This document shows positions 33,173 through 44,400 of a stretch of 64,000 bases of DNA, one piece after another. The position numbers were made by a program, and so were the translations under genes. How positions within the stretch are numbered: the stretch's first letter is position 1; every line of letters begins with the position of its first letter. The DNA is from Symsagittifera roscoffensis (taxonomy: Eukaryota; Xenacoelomorpha; Acoela; Convolutidae), in NCBI RefSeq assembly GCF_963678635.1, contig NC_087065.1, positions 63,704,973 to 63,768,972 on the forward strand, read 5' to 3'. The notes under the pieces are model-generated. The model made no database searches. It had not been told where the DNA came from and saw nothing but the letters and a program-made list of their open reading frames with translations.

Positions 33173-34612
33173 TTGCCAACTTACTCAGTTGTATGGAAGG
33201 TTAAGCATGTCGGACAAAAAAGAGATGGAATTGATAACAGACTGCCACGGAGTAACGGAAGTGAATTTGATCACTGCTTTCTGATTTTACAGCATGACGA
33301 GCTCGATCGAATCGTGAGAACGCCTGGAGCGTCCTCACGGGCTGGTTACGTCTTTAAGTGTGGAAGTGTTCACTGGAGCGTTGCAGACGGAGCAGAACTT
33401 GGAGGTTGGCGAGAGGCTGTAGAAAACGAGATGAACTTGAAAGACAGTGAAGCATATCATAGACCTACTGGTTCGACATATCTGGTGGGTTCGAGCTCCG
33501 CACCATATTGCATTAGCAAATACCACACGCACATGGTGGCGATGGATGCGAGGACGCAGCAGGTGTTGGTCGACCAACTCTTCTCTGTACCCAAATGTGT
33601 CAGCCTTGCCAGGATGTCAGAGAGGTCATATGGTTTACTGACGAAATTCATTCGGGCGTTCCCGAAGAGATCTGAAGGCGACTTGCAGGACATACTGGGT
33701 GAAGATTTCATGAGATTGAGTGAGGGTAATGTGAGTGAATTCCAGAAGAAGAAGGCGAGCGGGGCGTTACCCACCAAATTCCCCACCATTGATGAAAAGG
33801 GCGACGTACATCGGAGTATGACAGAAGTGGAGCCGTTTCTAGGAGCTTCAGGGTACCGGACCCGAAGGAACATCTTGATAACCCATGGGGTGCAGACGTT
33901 ATGGTACCCCAAGCGCGGGAATCTGGTGTTAGTGTTGGACTTGGAGGAGTTGTACTCCACGGGGTTGCCAGACCAAAACCAGCCAGTGTCAATCGTGGTA
34001 GTTAGTGTCATGCTGGCGGCGAGATGGTTGGAAGCTAACGCGGGCACGAGTGAGCAGGAGACGGCTGTGGCGACACCCGAGCAACTAAGTAACGTGAAGA
34101 TGAACAACAACTTAGATCTTTTCGGAACCACCTGCAAGGTTCTGAGGATACCCAAAGCCATTGGGAGGATATGGTCAAGGCAAAGGTTGATGCTTTGGTT
34201 CAGTGCAGTGATGAATTCATGTATGTATGAACGCGTGAAGCGTCATATGTCCAGGAACACGGAAGCCTATCAATCCTTCCAGCTAGATATAGGACCGGGA
34301 GCCTATAAGAGAGCATTCCTAACGCACAGGAACGCTGTTAACACGGCGGTGAAGCGAGTAGCTGGAGTGCCTTGTGCTACTGAAGCCGAAAAGAGAGAGG
34401 TCTTGCTAGCTGACCTAGAACGGAATGTGAGCCTGTCTCTGCACAACAGCTTTTACAGGAACCGGGAGCAAAAGGTGAATGTGTACTCACTACCTTGTTG
34501 CAAACCGAGGCTGTTAGAGCAGGAAAGTTGGGGCACGGCCCGCAACTCCGTGGACATGCTGGAGAAAGTCCTAGAAGACAGTGAGGCAGAAGAACAAGGA
34601 CAAGAAGCATAG
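33173..34612 (+). pseudogene. Accessory ORF: conserved C-terminal domain (479 codons)
   Basis: The longest open piece of the large ORF. Residues from about 240 on are shared with complement(46626-47309) and complement(63210-64000): T-H-G then W-Y-P, D-(L/M)-E-E, S-V-M-L-A-A-R-W, L-F-x-T-(C/A)-C-K-V, W-S-R-Q-R-L-M-L-W-F, G-A-Y-K-R-A-F-L-T-H-R-N-A-V, and L-E-R-N-V-S-L with a final cysteine-rich C-C-K-P-R. Basic and helical, with an acidic end. The conservation across two subfamilies shows selection in the past. I do not recognise the family; a nucleic-acid-binding or assembly role would be a guess. Confidence 0.6.
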
Positions 34613-35394
34613 AGTGAAGACGAAAATGTGTCACTCTATGGAAGTGAGAGCGAAGAGAGAAGGAGAAAAACTTAATTGTTTTTGTGCGTTAAAACTGATA
34701 ACAATCAACTGAGATTGATCATTGAAACTTTTAATTTTTTTTTGTGAGGGCTGAATTAAAAGCAGACCATGATACTGTCGAAACAGTTAAGGATTGTTAA
34801 ATTGTTGCAATTGTTGAATAACAATGAAAATTTTTGTTGATGCTATTTACATATATACAAAACATAGGTGAGTATATTTACCTATTTAAATCCAACTCAT
34901 GTTTTTAACCTGTGTAAGACACATATTCACTGTGTAGCGACCTGGTGAGGTTTGGGTACGCTCGCTCAAAGAGGATGAGTACCTCATTACCTTCCTAGCA
35001 ACAGAGTTCCTTGGTTTTAATATTGAGGACGACAGCATAAATAACTGATTATACTTGGAGAGTGGCATTAAATTATTTTTATTGGGTTCGTGGCCGGGCC
35101 ACGTACCAATTTTTCAATCAGCCAGCAAGAGCGGGAAGAAATTTCATGGCGAAATGACGTAAGTAGTTAGAAAAGAAATGACACTCCTCATAAAGCAAAT
35201 TTTGTGAAAATGTTCAAAAGCAGTGAGATGTAGTACGATGCCATTTATGACACGCAGTGAGTTCAGGCGGAGTAGATAAGTTTCACTTTCTAATGCGATT
35301 TGTAAGGTTGATTATAGAGAACTGGAACACTACTTGACGATAACCCGGCGTTATGCGATCAATGTGGACTTTGGAAGGGACTGTCCGGGGAGTA
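34613..35394 (+). other. 3' non-coding region of the plus-strand element
   Basis: AT-rich sequence after the stop of the large ORF. No frame longer than about 75 codons. It ends in GGACTGTCCGGGGAGTA (35378-35394) directly before the LTR start. Confidence 0.5.
35378..35394 (+). promoter_or_regulatory. Polypurine-tract candidate
   Basis: GGACTGTCCGGGGAGTA immediately precedes the LTR start TGTGGCATTC. The same string (as its complement TACTCCCCGGACAGTCC) precedes the 3' LTR of the minus-strand element at 45805-45821. In LTR elements plus-strand DNA synthesis is primed at this place. The purine run proper is short (GGGGAG). Confidence 0.6.
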
Positions 35395-36176
35395 TGTGGC
35401 ATTCCCCCGGATTGACACAGTGGAGCCTTCCATTGCAGCACGAAAACGACGTAAGAGGCCTTAGTGATCGTAAATTGTTGACAAGGAGGCTAGAATGTTC
35501 CGGAATTTTCAATTTTCGAAATTTCGATTGTCTGAAAAATGCGGGAAATGGCCATGTTTAGCTAAAAGGTGACAAAAAACAGAACAACATTTGAAATAGA
35601 AAGTGACAGACGGTCGCAAATATAGAAGAAAACACGAAGCCTCTTATCGTGACAATCGCGCACGACGTTATTATAGAAAAAGCCCAGAGTCGGAGGCTCG
35701 CCCCCCCCCCCCCCTAGAGACCATCACACGGTGAAAAACTGTAAAAAACTGACTTTTTAGCTACTCTGATTTCATAAACCTTTGAATTAACACCGATATC
35801 TTTCGTTAGTTTAGAATATGAGTAGCTAGGAAGAGGAAAGGGTCAATCCATCTCCAATGGATTCAATATAGAACTGTCACCATAAATATAGTAAAATAGG
35901 ATATTCGAGCCGTGTCTTTAATGCTAGTCATGTAATCCGCAAATCCGAGACCCAGCTATGTGGTTATCTTCGCATGTAAACGGAAGCTGATCAAAAGTCG
36001 TTTGACTGATGGCCTGAAAATAGTAACTTTTTACTTAGCCCGAAACAGACCAGAAAATCAACTGGCTCGGTCGAAATGGTGAAAAACTAGTAAAATTTAG
36101 GTAACTGACGCCAGCCATTCATCTATAGGTACTTTTTTTACGCTCCGTCACTGTGTAGTGTTTGGGCGAATGTTAC
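35395..36176 (+). repeat. 3' LTR of the plus-strand element, eroded
   Basis: Starts TGTGGCATTCCCCCGGATTG and ends TTTGGGCGAATGTTACA. It keeps GAGTAGCTAGGAAGAGGAAAGGGTC, GACCCAGCTATG and TTAACATC-to-GACCAG landmarks but has many changes, including a run of 14 C at 35701-35714. It is more diverged from the 5' LTR than expected of a recent insertion, so the element is old or recombined. Confidence 0.65.
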
Positions 36177-37300
36177 AGTCCGATGATGTTTCAATCGGAC
36201 AATGGAACGGCTTTCGTAGGAGAACTTACTGAAGAGCTCATGAGACGCTCTCAGTTGGCCCAAGCTCATTCCACGACATACCATTCCCAGACGAATGACT
36301 TAGTGGAGAGGTAAAATCGGACGCTGGTGTCGATGCTGATGGTATATTGTTCCAGGTACATGACCGATTGGGACAGATACCTTCCACAGGTGATGGGAGC
36401 TTACAACATCACGCAAAACTCCACCAACGGAGTTTGTCTACACATGATGTTAACCGGACAGGAGAAGTCTTTGCCCTTGACTTTCTTTTACCCAGAGTAT
36501 CAGGGAAAGAAAACAACACCACATGTCTACCTAAGGGATGTGATTCGACGTCATTAAGATTTGAACGACTTGTGCAGACGGAACACTCAGCAGGCACAGG
36601 CAAGGCAGAGGAAAAGGTTCGATAGGAAAGCAGCTGATGCAAAAGTTTACTCGGTAGGAGACTACGTATGGGTATTTCAAAACGTTATACAACCGAAAGG
36701 AACGAAAAAGCTCCTAAAGAAGTGGAGGGGTCCCCAAGAATTTGGAACAAGACCTATCGTTTGCGACAGAGTGGCAGGACAAGACTCACGAAGAAGTACA
36801 ATACTTACGGAGACGACTTCGTAGTGGACAGAATAGATCTGAAGAGGATAGTGGAAGAATTGGTGAGTCTAGAAGAAATAACCGTGTCACAGGACGTAGA
36901 CATGGTGGACGACCACAACGAGGAATGTATCGATGACCGGTCTCAACCCGAGGCAGAATCCGACAACGAACAACAGCAATAGAACAAACAAGATTTGGCG
37001 AATCTGCGTGCCTTGGAATGGCTGAACGAGATGACATCGGACCCAAAAGAGACCAGTTTCAAGAGACGATTCAAGATGTAGACCGTTAGAGCAAGAAATA
37101 CATAAAAACCGAAAGGGAGGATCCTTCCTAGGCTGCCCAGGAAGGGCAATTACCCATTCCTGCGTCTAACCTCAGTTTAATCTCCGGTATGCAATCGATG
37201 GGGACGTCGATGGATATTTTTGTCCGGGGAGTGGGGGTAGAACTTACCCACACTGAAAAATTATTAATAAAATAGTTAAGTTAGCAAGGGAGACAGGGGA
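36177..37300 (+). pseudogene. Gypsy integrase C-terminal fragment, copy 2
   Basis: Begins in mid-protein directly after the LTR end, with F-Q-S-D-N-G-T-A-F-V-G (second catalytic Asp), Y-H-S-Q-T-N-D-L-V-E-R (Glu of the DDE triad), then a stop where the other copy has Gln, then C-S-R-Y-M-T-D-W-D-R-Y-L-P-Q. It continues through K-K-L-L-K-K-W-R-G-P (GPY/F domain), loses about 130 residues by deletion, and ends with the acidic tail (G-D-D-F-V-V-D-R-I-D-L). Compared with complement(49616-51100) it shares most positions. The first half of integrase and everything upstream are missing. Confidence 0.75.
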
Positions 37301-37318
37301 CCTAGAAGCAGAAATAGG

Positions 37319-37877
37319 CACAGCTGCTCTCAGTTGTGAACTAGACGAGGCGGCCTCGCTGTTCATCTCTTGATGCATTCTCCTCAATCCAGGCCTAGGC
37401 TTAGTCGGCAGAGGCATCTCACCTGCTTGGTAGGTCCTGGAACTTCCCAAGCCAGGCTTGTTCGCCAAGTCACTTCCTGAGAGAGCCCCGTTTCTTCAAC
37501 TCATTACCATTATGTTCGGGCGGTCTAGTACTCCTCGTTCTCTATATGCGGCCATAAATAAGACTTCCGTGGGGCGGTCGCCACGGTCATCATGCCCTAA
37601 GATGTTTATTAAGGCGACCGCCCCACGGAAGTCTTATTTATGGCCGCATATGGAGAACGAGGAGTACTAGACTGCCCGAACATAATGGTAATGAGTTGAA
37701 GAAACGGGGCTCTCTCAGGAAGTGACTTGGCGAACAAGCCTGGTTTGGGAAGTTCCAGGACCTACCAAGCAGGTGAGATGCCTCTGCCGACTAAGCCTAG
37801 GCCTGGATTGAGGAGAATGCATCAAGAGATGAACAGCGAGGCCACCTCGTCTAGTTCACAACTGAGAGCAGCTGTGC
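37319..37877. repeat. Palindrome inside the accessory ORF (arms about 265 bp)
   Basis: Left arm 37319-37583 is the reverse complement of right arm 37612-37877. The spacer of about 28 bases is simply the continuation of the left arm's antisense coding sequence. The right arm is in the sense direction and encodes the G-D-R-P-T-E-V to A-A-V-P part of the N-terminal region; the left arm holds the same piece backwards. The left arm starts where the small accessory ORF of this copy breaks off. Such a structure fits a strand switch with snap-back copying during reverse transcription or repair. Confidence 0.9.
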
Positions 37878-39197
37878 CACTAAAGAGGGCGAAAGTAGAA
37901 GAAGAAGTTTAGACAAATGAAAATATGCAACATCTGAACGGGACGATGCAAGAACTGGAGAAGACAAGAAAAAAATAGATCAAGTGATTAAGACTATGCT
38001 CAGTGTAGAAGAAGACAGAGATATGTGGAAAAGACTGTTTGAAGGTTGTAACAAGAAACAGAGTGAAGAAATAGAACGCTTAAGGCGAGAATATAAAGAG
38101 CGATCGGAACGGCTGGCGTTGACAACAGCTGTAGAAAGAGCGATACCTGCAAGGAATGTACCTCGTGGGCAGTCCCCGATGGTGTTCCTAACGCCTCGCG
38201 AACTAAGTCAAACGACGGAGGTGCGACCCTCGAGTGCGGCCGTTAGAGTGACAATCCCGGACCCAAGTGACACCCTAGGTGACCCAGTCTTGGAACAGAC
38301 AGTGCGGAAGTTGATAGAAACAGCTGGACGACTTGTCGCTAATAGGAGTGCGCCAGGTTCCGGGGTGACTGCACGTCATGGAAAAATTGACGACACGGTC
38401 AGAGTCGAAATCTACCCAGAAACGATAAAGAGAACGAGAGCTGACAAAGCCAAGTTACCAACAAAGACCTCTGAATTCCCGGACAGAAAAGTAAGAGAGA
38501 TGCCGATGAAAAAAGTGTCCCGAGTGTTTGATGTGCAGAAGAACAACCAGGTAAGGAACAATTTCACGGGAGTTCCGGATGCTGATCCGTGAGCCTGCTT
38601 TAATCGATCGACTTTGTGTCCGGCAATAAATATGCAACAACCGCCGCTCGGGACATCACATTTGGTACTGGGTGACAGTTTGGTGAGAGTTCTCCAAAAC
38701 CTGAGGACCTCCTGGATCACCACAGTGATGGCCTTTGGAGGTGCCACTATAGCCTAGCTATATCGAATGCTGGAGCTCATGAACCCAGGAAGAATCCCTA
38801 AAATAAAGATCCTAATGTGTCCAGAGTTTCAGATAAGGAAGAGAAATAGTGGGAATCGATGACGGTGTGCCTATTTACTACTCTCTGGCAGACGTTCAAG
38901 TGCGCGGTACTGACCGTGTGCACCGTACCGATGAGCACGAAAACACTGACATTGGCGAGAGAGAGGCAAAATGAAGGGGTTATCAGGTGGAACAACATAG
39001 TGAGAAATCTGGCGAGTCGTAATGCTGGACGCATGATCCTCATGGATATCGAATATGAAATCAGAGCCATGAATCAGGCCAGACTCACCACCGATGGAAT
39101 CCACTTTGACAGTATAGAAGGACAAGCCTGTATGAATCGAGTATTCCGGGAGCGACTAGATGAATTGGAGGTCGAGTTCTTTGACACAGAGTACTAA
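37612..39197 (+). pseudogene. Accessory ORF copy 2: N-terminal part and SGNH domain
   Basis: Starts inside the N-terminal domain (its first about 35 codons exist only as the inverted arm). It shows the coiled coil (37984-38120 region: D-R-D-M-W-K-R-L-F, E-I-E-R-L-R-R-E-Y-K-E-R), the V-T-I-P-D-P-S-D-T phrase, D-V-Q-K-N-N, a TGA where the other copy has Arg, then GDSL at 38671-38682, M-A-F-G-G-A-T-I (block II), a TAG for Gln, and D-G-I-H-F at 39093-39107 (block V). The GTND block III has been removed by a small deletion near 38815. It is closer to the minus-strand copy than to the 24-36 kb copy. Confidence 0.75.
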
Positions 39198-39471
39198 CGA
39201 AGGAGAAAACCACGAATGAGCCGGCACTCTCAACCTTTGTACCCCTTAACCTAAAAACACGTCTGAGGGAAGTCCCTGCCGTGACCTACAGACCGAAAAG
39301 CTCCAGCGAGCCAGGGCAGGGAACGGACGTGCTGTAACGACTGGGGGAAGCGCCAGTAAGGAGGACCACTCATCCATGACGAAGATTAGGACCTGTTAAT
39401 TCGACAACGGAGACATCAGGCACCTCGAGATCGGAAACTAGATCGGAAACCACGAGTACCAGCCGAGAAGA

Positions 39472-41313
39472 ACGATGACCAGACAAAAACTATTCGATGT
39501 GGTCGAGGTTCATAACTTCCCCCTGGCATGTCTACAAACAGGACTTGATGAAACTGAACCTTCAGACGGTAAGGTTTGCAGCCGATGCCATAAGGATGCT
39601 GAATGGAGCGAGGCTATCCGTCAACGGACTATACTCAATCGCAGGTGTGGACTGGTTGATAGGAGCTGGTATTAACTTCAGTTCCACGACCACCATAAGG
39701 TTTGTCAATTTAGAGGGACTGCCCTCGAACAACACAACGGGTCGAGTGAATGCGAGATCTTTGCAGGACGTGAAAATGAATCATAACGAAGGTAATCAAG
39801 AAGAAAGAACCGGAAGATTCTTGACAACGAGGGCAACATGTGAAAATGTTCAAACAAGTACGAGCACCCCCATCTCAGATGAAAGAAAGGGCAAACCCAA
39901 AACAGGTGAATCAAGAAGGCGATTTTGAGAAGATATGGCGTGATTAAGATTCGGAAGGACGAGATTATCTTTGCTGCGTTAAAAAGGAAAAGAGGAAAGC
40001 AAAAGATTTTGATAGTTACCAACTCGGACTTTGCGCATACCTCAAAGTCTCTGTTTTGGCCTGTTGTTATAATGCTGGCAGCAATCGACCTGGACCTGAT
40101 GCAGTCTGTGTCAATGGCGATTGGTATACAACGACAAACAGAAATGAACCCGATCACGATCGTGTTTGCCGGCTTAAACGACCATCTATACAGTAGGGGT
40201 TTCTTAAGCCTTCTCAGAGAGCTTATAACGGCGGTGAACGCAGTATGGCCAGCGATAAAAGATATCCTCGAATCGATGGGCGAAATAATGATTACGCTGA
40301 AAGAAGGTGCATTCCCAAAAATAACACCGAAAGCTGTGTTCGCACTATCTCCCGGATATGCACATCTCCTGGATGGATTTTAGTTCGTGTACGCGCTGTT
40401 GGCATTGCTCTCAGAAGGAAAAAATGATGTGATCATATCTGCCCCGAATCGCGGAATAGAAGTGGAGAACCTGAGACCACTCAGGGCGGAATTGTCGGCA
40501 GTATGGTCGGACATCTCGAATACAAGGCGAGGATTCATTACACATGTTGGCGTTAGATGAAGTTTTGGGGTTGGAAGTGTCCAACCTCAGCCGACAGCTC
40601 AAACTGAAACCAGGAATTGATGATGACCATCGAGTGATATTGGCGATGTCCAACGACTTGTGATTCCGAGGAATGGAGATAAAAGAGGAAGGAGAAAGAA
40701 CTTGGAAGCGATGGTATTGCGAACGAAACCAGAAGCTAACAATTGGCTGCGATTGACTCCTTGGATAGCCGCATTGGGCACATACGCTTTCGAGCGAGGC
40801 CCAGCGATGATCACGAAGATTCATGCCTACCTGGTGAAAGAGGTTAACCAGGCCGAGAATGCAGAAGAGAAGTCAGCCGAATTTGTGAACAGAGTGTGCC
40901 AAGTTACCCTGAAAGTTTTCTGGACGCATAATGTGAAGGGAGAAGAAGGCTTTGACCGGACTGACATCATGCTGGAAGGGTTGGGAGCAGAATGGACCGC
41001 GTGCTTCCAGGCAAAAGTCTACCCCTCGCTCTCTCGATACTTGATCAGGGAGTTTGTGCAAGCAGTCACAGAATTATCAATCGTGGAAATACTAGCCCTT
41101 TTCGTGACGTTTGGAGCGGAGACTTTTGTGAGAGGACCAGTGGTACTGCTCACTGAAGGAGTGCAGAAGATGCGGTTAGATGGACTTCTGACGCTAATTG
41201 CGATCAAGCGCGGGAACTTGGGAGGATTAATGAATCTGACCCACCACCCTGAACAAATGAGAGGGAATGTAAGGAGGTTTGACGTGAAGCGACCCACTGA
41301 CTCCTGGACCTAG
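39472..41313 (+). pseudogene. Accessory ORF copy 2: linker, second SGNH-like block, helix domain
   Basis: Three pieces in two frames: 39497-39928 (polar linker with V-D-W-L-I-G-A-G), 39925-40383 (V-T-N-S-D-F, L-F-W-P-V-V-I, then I-V-F-A-G-L-N-D-H-L, P-G-Y-A-H-L-L) and 40660-41313 (helix domain, S-I-V-E-I-L-A-L-F-V-T-F-G). It is colinear with 28530-29940 of the first copy. After 41313 short homology to the first copy continues to about 41465, where the non-LTR element interrupts it. Confidence 0.65.
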
Positions 41314-41469
41314 ACAAGATATCTGTGACATACTTTTATCCAGTAACTCCTGCAGCAGAATCGCTTTGGAACCGGAGAGGATGAGACAATTGAAAAAAAA
41401 GAAGACGTGCGAAGTCATGCTGGGGGCATGCCCCTGTTAACTGATCCATTTCTCGTTCTACGGTAATGA

Positions 41470-44400
41470 TTTCTTTACAAGATTTCTCGCAAATTTAATC
41501 TATAAATTCTCTCGCTAACTTGACACCGCCGTCCTTCCTAAAACGGCTACTCAAACACACTGCCTTATTTGTAAAAGCAGCCTGCGAGGCGGAGGTGTTT
41601 GGTGCTTCACATGCCCAGGCTACATGCATGTAAAATGCAGCGGCCTAGCCCGCAGCAGTGATCACTATGACGATTTCAGTTGTCATCGCTGCACCTCCCA
41701 ATTTCATTCAGCTAACGACAAGCATGAATGCAATCCCCCAACCCTAGCTACAACCACGCTCCCCCAAATGCACCCTCACCCTTCCACTGCCCCACACTCA
41801 CAAAACTCAGGAGAGTCTTCCACTATAGAACCCAGAACAATACAAGACCCATGGTCAAACCCCTGTCCAGAACTAATAGAAACCACCAGGAAAATATACA
41901 CCGAAGTGGTCCACTGGAAACCGGTCTTTATGATCTTGTCAAAAAATAAAGTTGGTTATAACTTTATTGAAACCCTCAATAGAGTTTTGAACAGCCTAAT
42001 AGAAAACAACAAAAATACCTTCGCAATGCACGCAGCAATGATTTTTCCACACTTATTACTGTGCAAAACAAAGTCCGAAATTGATGGATCTTTATCCAAA
42101 ACAATAGCAAGGCGACTTAAGCAATGGCAAGACGGAGACCTGGATGGACTATACAACGAAGGAAAGGCGCTGCAAATGCGCTTGTTGAAAGGAAGTAAAA
42201 GAAAAATTGAAACTGAAGCACAACAGTTCAACAAACTAATGAACACTGGAAAAATATCAAGCGCAATTGTAAAATTAACAGACACATCTAAAGGCGTTCT
42301 TTCGCTCGACGAGATTGTCAAAGGTAAGACAGTTGGACAGACTCTCATAGAGAAACACCCACCATCTGAACCAATTAATGAGAACTATATTACACCAGTC
42401 TCAAACGAAACAATTCCTTTCCATCCATCGATATTTGATCAGATAAACGGTCAACATATCAAGAAGGCAGCCATGAGAACGCACGGATCGCATGGACCAT
42501 CTGGCCTTGATGCGAATGAATGGAGACGTATTCTAACACACTTCGGGCAACAATCAGTTGAAATTTCAAAAACAATTGCTAAAATTGCCAAAAAATTGGC
42601 CACAGAAGAACTAAATCCAGAACTAATGGAACCATATAACGCATGCAGATTAATACCCTTAGATAAGAACCCAGGGGTAAAACCCATAGGCATAGTAGAA
42701 GTTATGCGTAGGATAATAGGGCGAACAAAAACTAAATGCCTAAAAAACGAACTCATGTCGCTCGGTTCAAACTACCAACTCTGCCTAGGACAAAATTGTG
42801 GCATTGAATATGCGATCCACACGCTAAGAGATCAATACAGCAAAACTTCCGCCGATGCTGTTTTACTGATAGATGCCGAAAACGCTTTCAACTCGCTGAA
42901 CCGAAAGCTGGCATTAAAAAACATCGAAAATACCTGCCCTTCCCTTTTAACAGCGATTAAGAACTCCTACTCCAATCCAACTAAACTATTCAATAAGAAA
43001 AAAAACAATCTACTCTCAAGAAAGGACAACCCAGGGGGATCCACTAGCAATGGCCATGTACGGTCTAGCCATAATACCCCTCATAAAACTCTTATCAGTA
43101 GACGATGTAACCCAGAAATGGTACGCAGACGACGGAAACGCAGTCGGTAAATTAAGCAATCTACGAACCGTCCTCGATAAAATTGTATCACTGGGTAAAT
43201 TTTTCGGCTACCACGTGAAAGCATCCAAATGCCAACTCATTGTCAAAGATGAAAAACTTGGTGAAGCTCAGAAAATTTTCGCAAATACAGGAATCACTAT
43301 AAAAGCAGGAGCCCGAGTGCTTGGTTCAGTTATAAGAACAGAATCTGAATGTAAAAATTTCCTCGAATTTCAACAGAATGAGCAAATCAAAATTTTGAAA
43401 AAACTAACCAAAATTGCTAAAACCTCCCCTCAAAATGTTTATGCCTGCTATACTAAAGGAGTTCAAGAAAAGCTTTCATTTCTTGCCAGGACAACGCCTA
43501 ACACTATGGAAAACTTAGAAATATGTGAAAATATTATCAAAGAACAATTATTACCTAACCTAGTCGGTAAAGACACTTTAAACCCCCAGTTCCGTGAGAT
43601 ATCTTCCTTACCCCTTAAAATGGGCGGACTTAACATCAAGCTGCCATCCGATCATGAAAGCTACCTAGAATGGTCTAAGGAAACATCACTGGTACTGGAA
43701 TCTCAAGATCCTATTACAGCAGTAACACAGCAAGAAAAAATATGTACGAAAGTCAAAAAATTGAAAACTGATAGAACAAATCGAAAAAAGACAAACCTCA
43801 TTAACTCCTTAAATGAAACAGATAAATACGCAATCGACCTGGCCTCTGAAAAGGGAGCCTCTAACTGGCTCAATGCTCTACCACTGAGCAGATACAACTT
43901 CAACCTGAATAAATCAGAGTTCAGAGATGGTATTTACTTAAGATACGGATGGGAACCAACCAAAACACCACTCACATGTGCATGTGGTGCTGATTTTAAC
44001 TTGACACATGCGCTTCACTGTGCAAAGGGTGGTTACACACACATAAGACACAATGAAATCAGAGACACATTCGCCAACCTCATGAACGAGGCTTGCCATG
44101 ACGTCGAGATTGAGCCGAAACTTCAGCCGTTGCAAGGCGAAAGCTTTGTCAACAATTCAACTACAATTGAAGATGAGGCACGACTTGACATTAAGGCAAA
44201 CGGACTCTGGGGTTCACGATTCAGCCGCGCTTTCTTTGATGTGAAAATTTTCAACCCCCATGCCAAAACATCGCGAAAACTGCAGAAGGATGCATACAAA
44301 TACCACGAAACGCTGAAGAACTCCAAATATCAGCAAAGAATTTTAAACGTAGAGCAGAGTAGCTTCTGCCCGCTAATTTTTGGATGCACCGGTGGCGCTG

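Larger units (their letters stand above)
26109..34612 (+). pseudogene. Large accessory polyprotein region, with SGNH hydrolase (broken)
   Basis: About 8.5 kb of near-continuous coding sequence in one strand, split by stops and frameshifts into at least ten pieces, which are listed one by one below. Piece order: acidic N-terminus, coiled coil, SGNH domain, Ser/Pro/Arg-rich linker, a second possible SGNH-like block, hydrophobic-helix domain, acidic linkers, and a conserved basic C-terminal domain. Intact, it would be roughly 2,700-2,800 residues, larger than gag and pol together are in most Gypsy elements. The same N-terminus, SGNH domain and C-terminus recur in the copies at 37.6-41.3 kb and 46.6-48.7 kb, and the C-terminus again at 63.2-64.0 kb. 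It occupies the place where other LTR elements carry env, but I see no signal peptide, furin-type site or anchor typical of envelope proteins. Confidence 0.7.
24070..36176 (+). mobile_element. LTR element lacking gag-pol but keeping the accessory ORFs
   Basis: A 12.1-kb unit bounded by two LTRs of the same family in the same orientation. The sequence just inside the 5' LTR matches the leader of the minus-strand element for about 180 bp (25020-25160 against the complement of 61440-61590), then jumps to the sequence that lies after pol in that element. Gag, protease, RT, RNase H and integrase are therefore absent. What remains is the small accessory ORF, a conserved splice-acceptor-like site and about 8.5 kb of large accessory ORF, followed by a purine-rich tract and the 3' LTR. 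It resembles a non-autonomous derivative that would need gag-pol from another copy. Flanks show no clear target duplication, and the right flank is an integrase fragment. Confidence 0.75.

Noticed and set aside
33457-34161. 234-codon minus-strand frame
   Set aside because: Antisense to the conserved C-terminal accessory domain; no independent support.
26109-34612. Envelope glycoprotein reading of the large accessory ORF
   Set aside because: Position after pol suggests env, but there is no signal peptide, cleavage site, fusion peptide or clear membrane anchor, and the SGNH motifs argue for an enzyme.
35698-35716. Run of 14 C in the eroded LTR
   Set aside because: A homopolymer expansion or base-call problem; the other LTRs have no such run, so no function is inferred.
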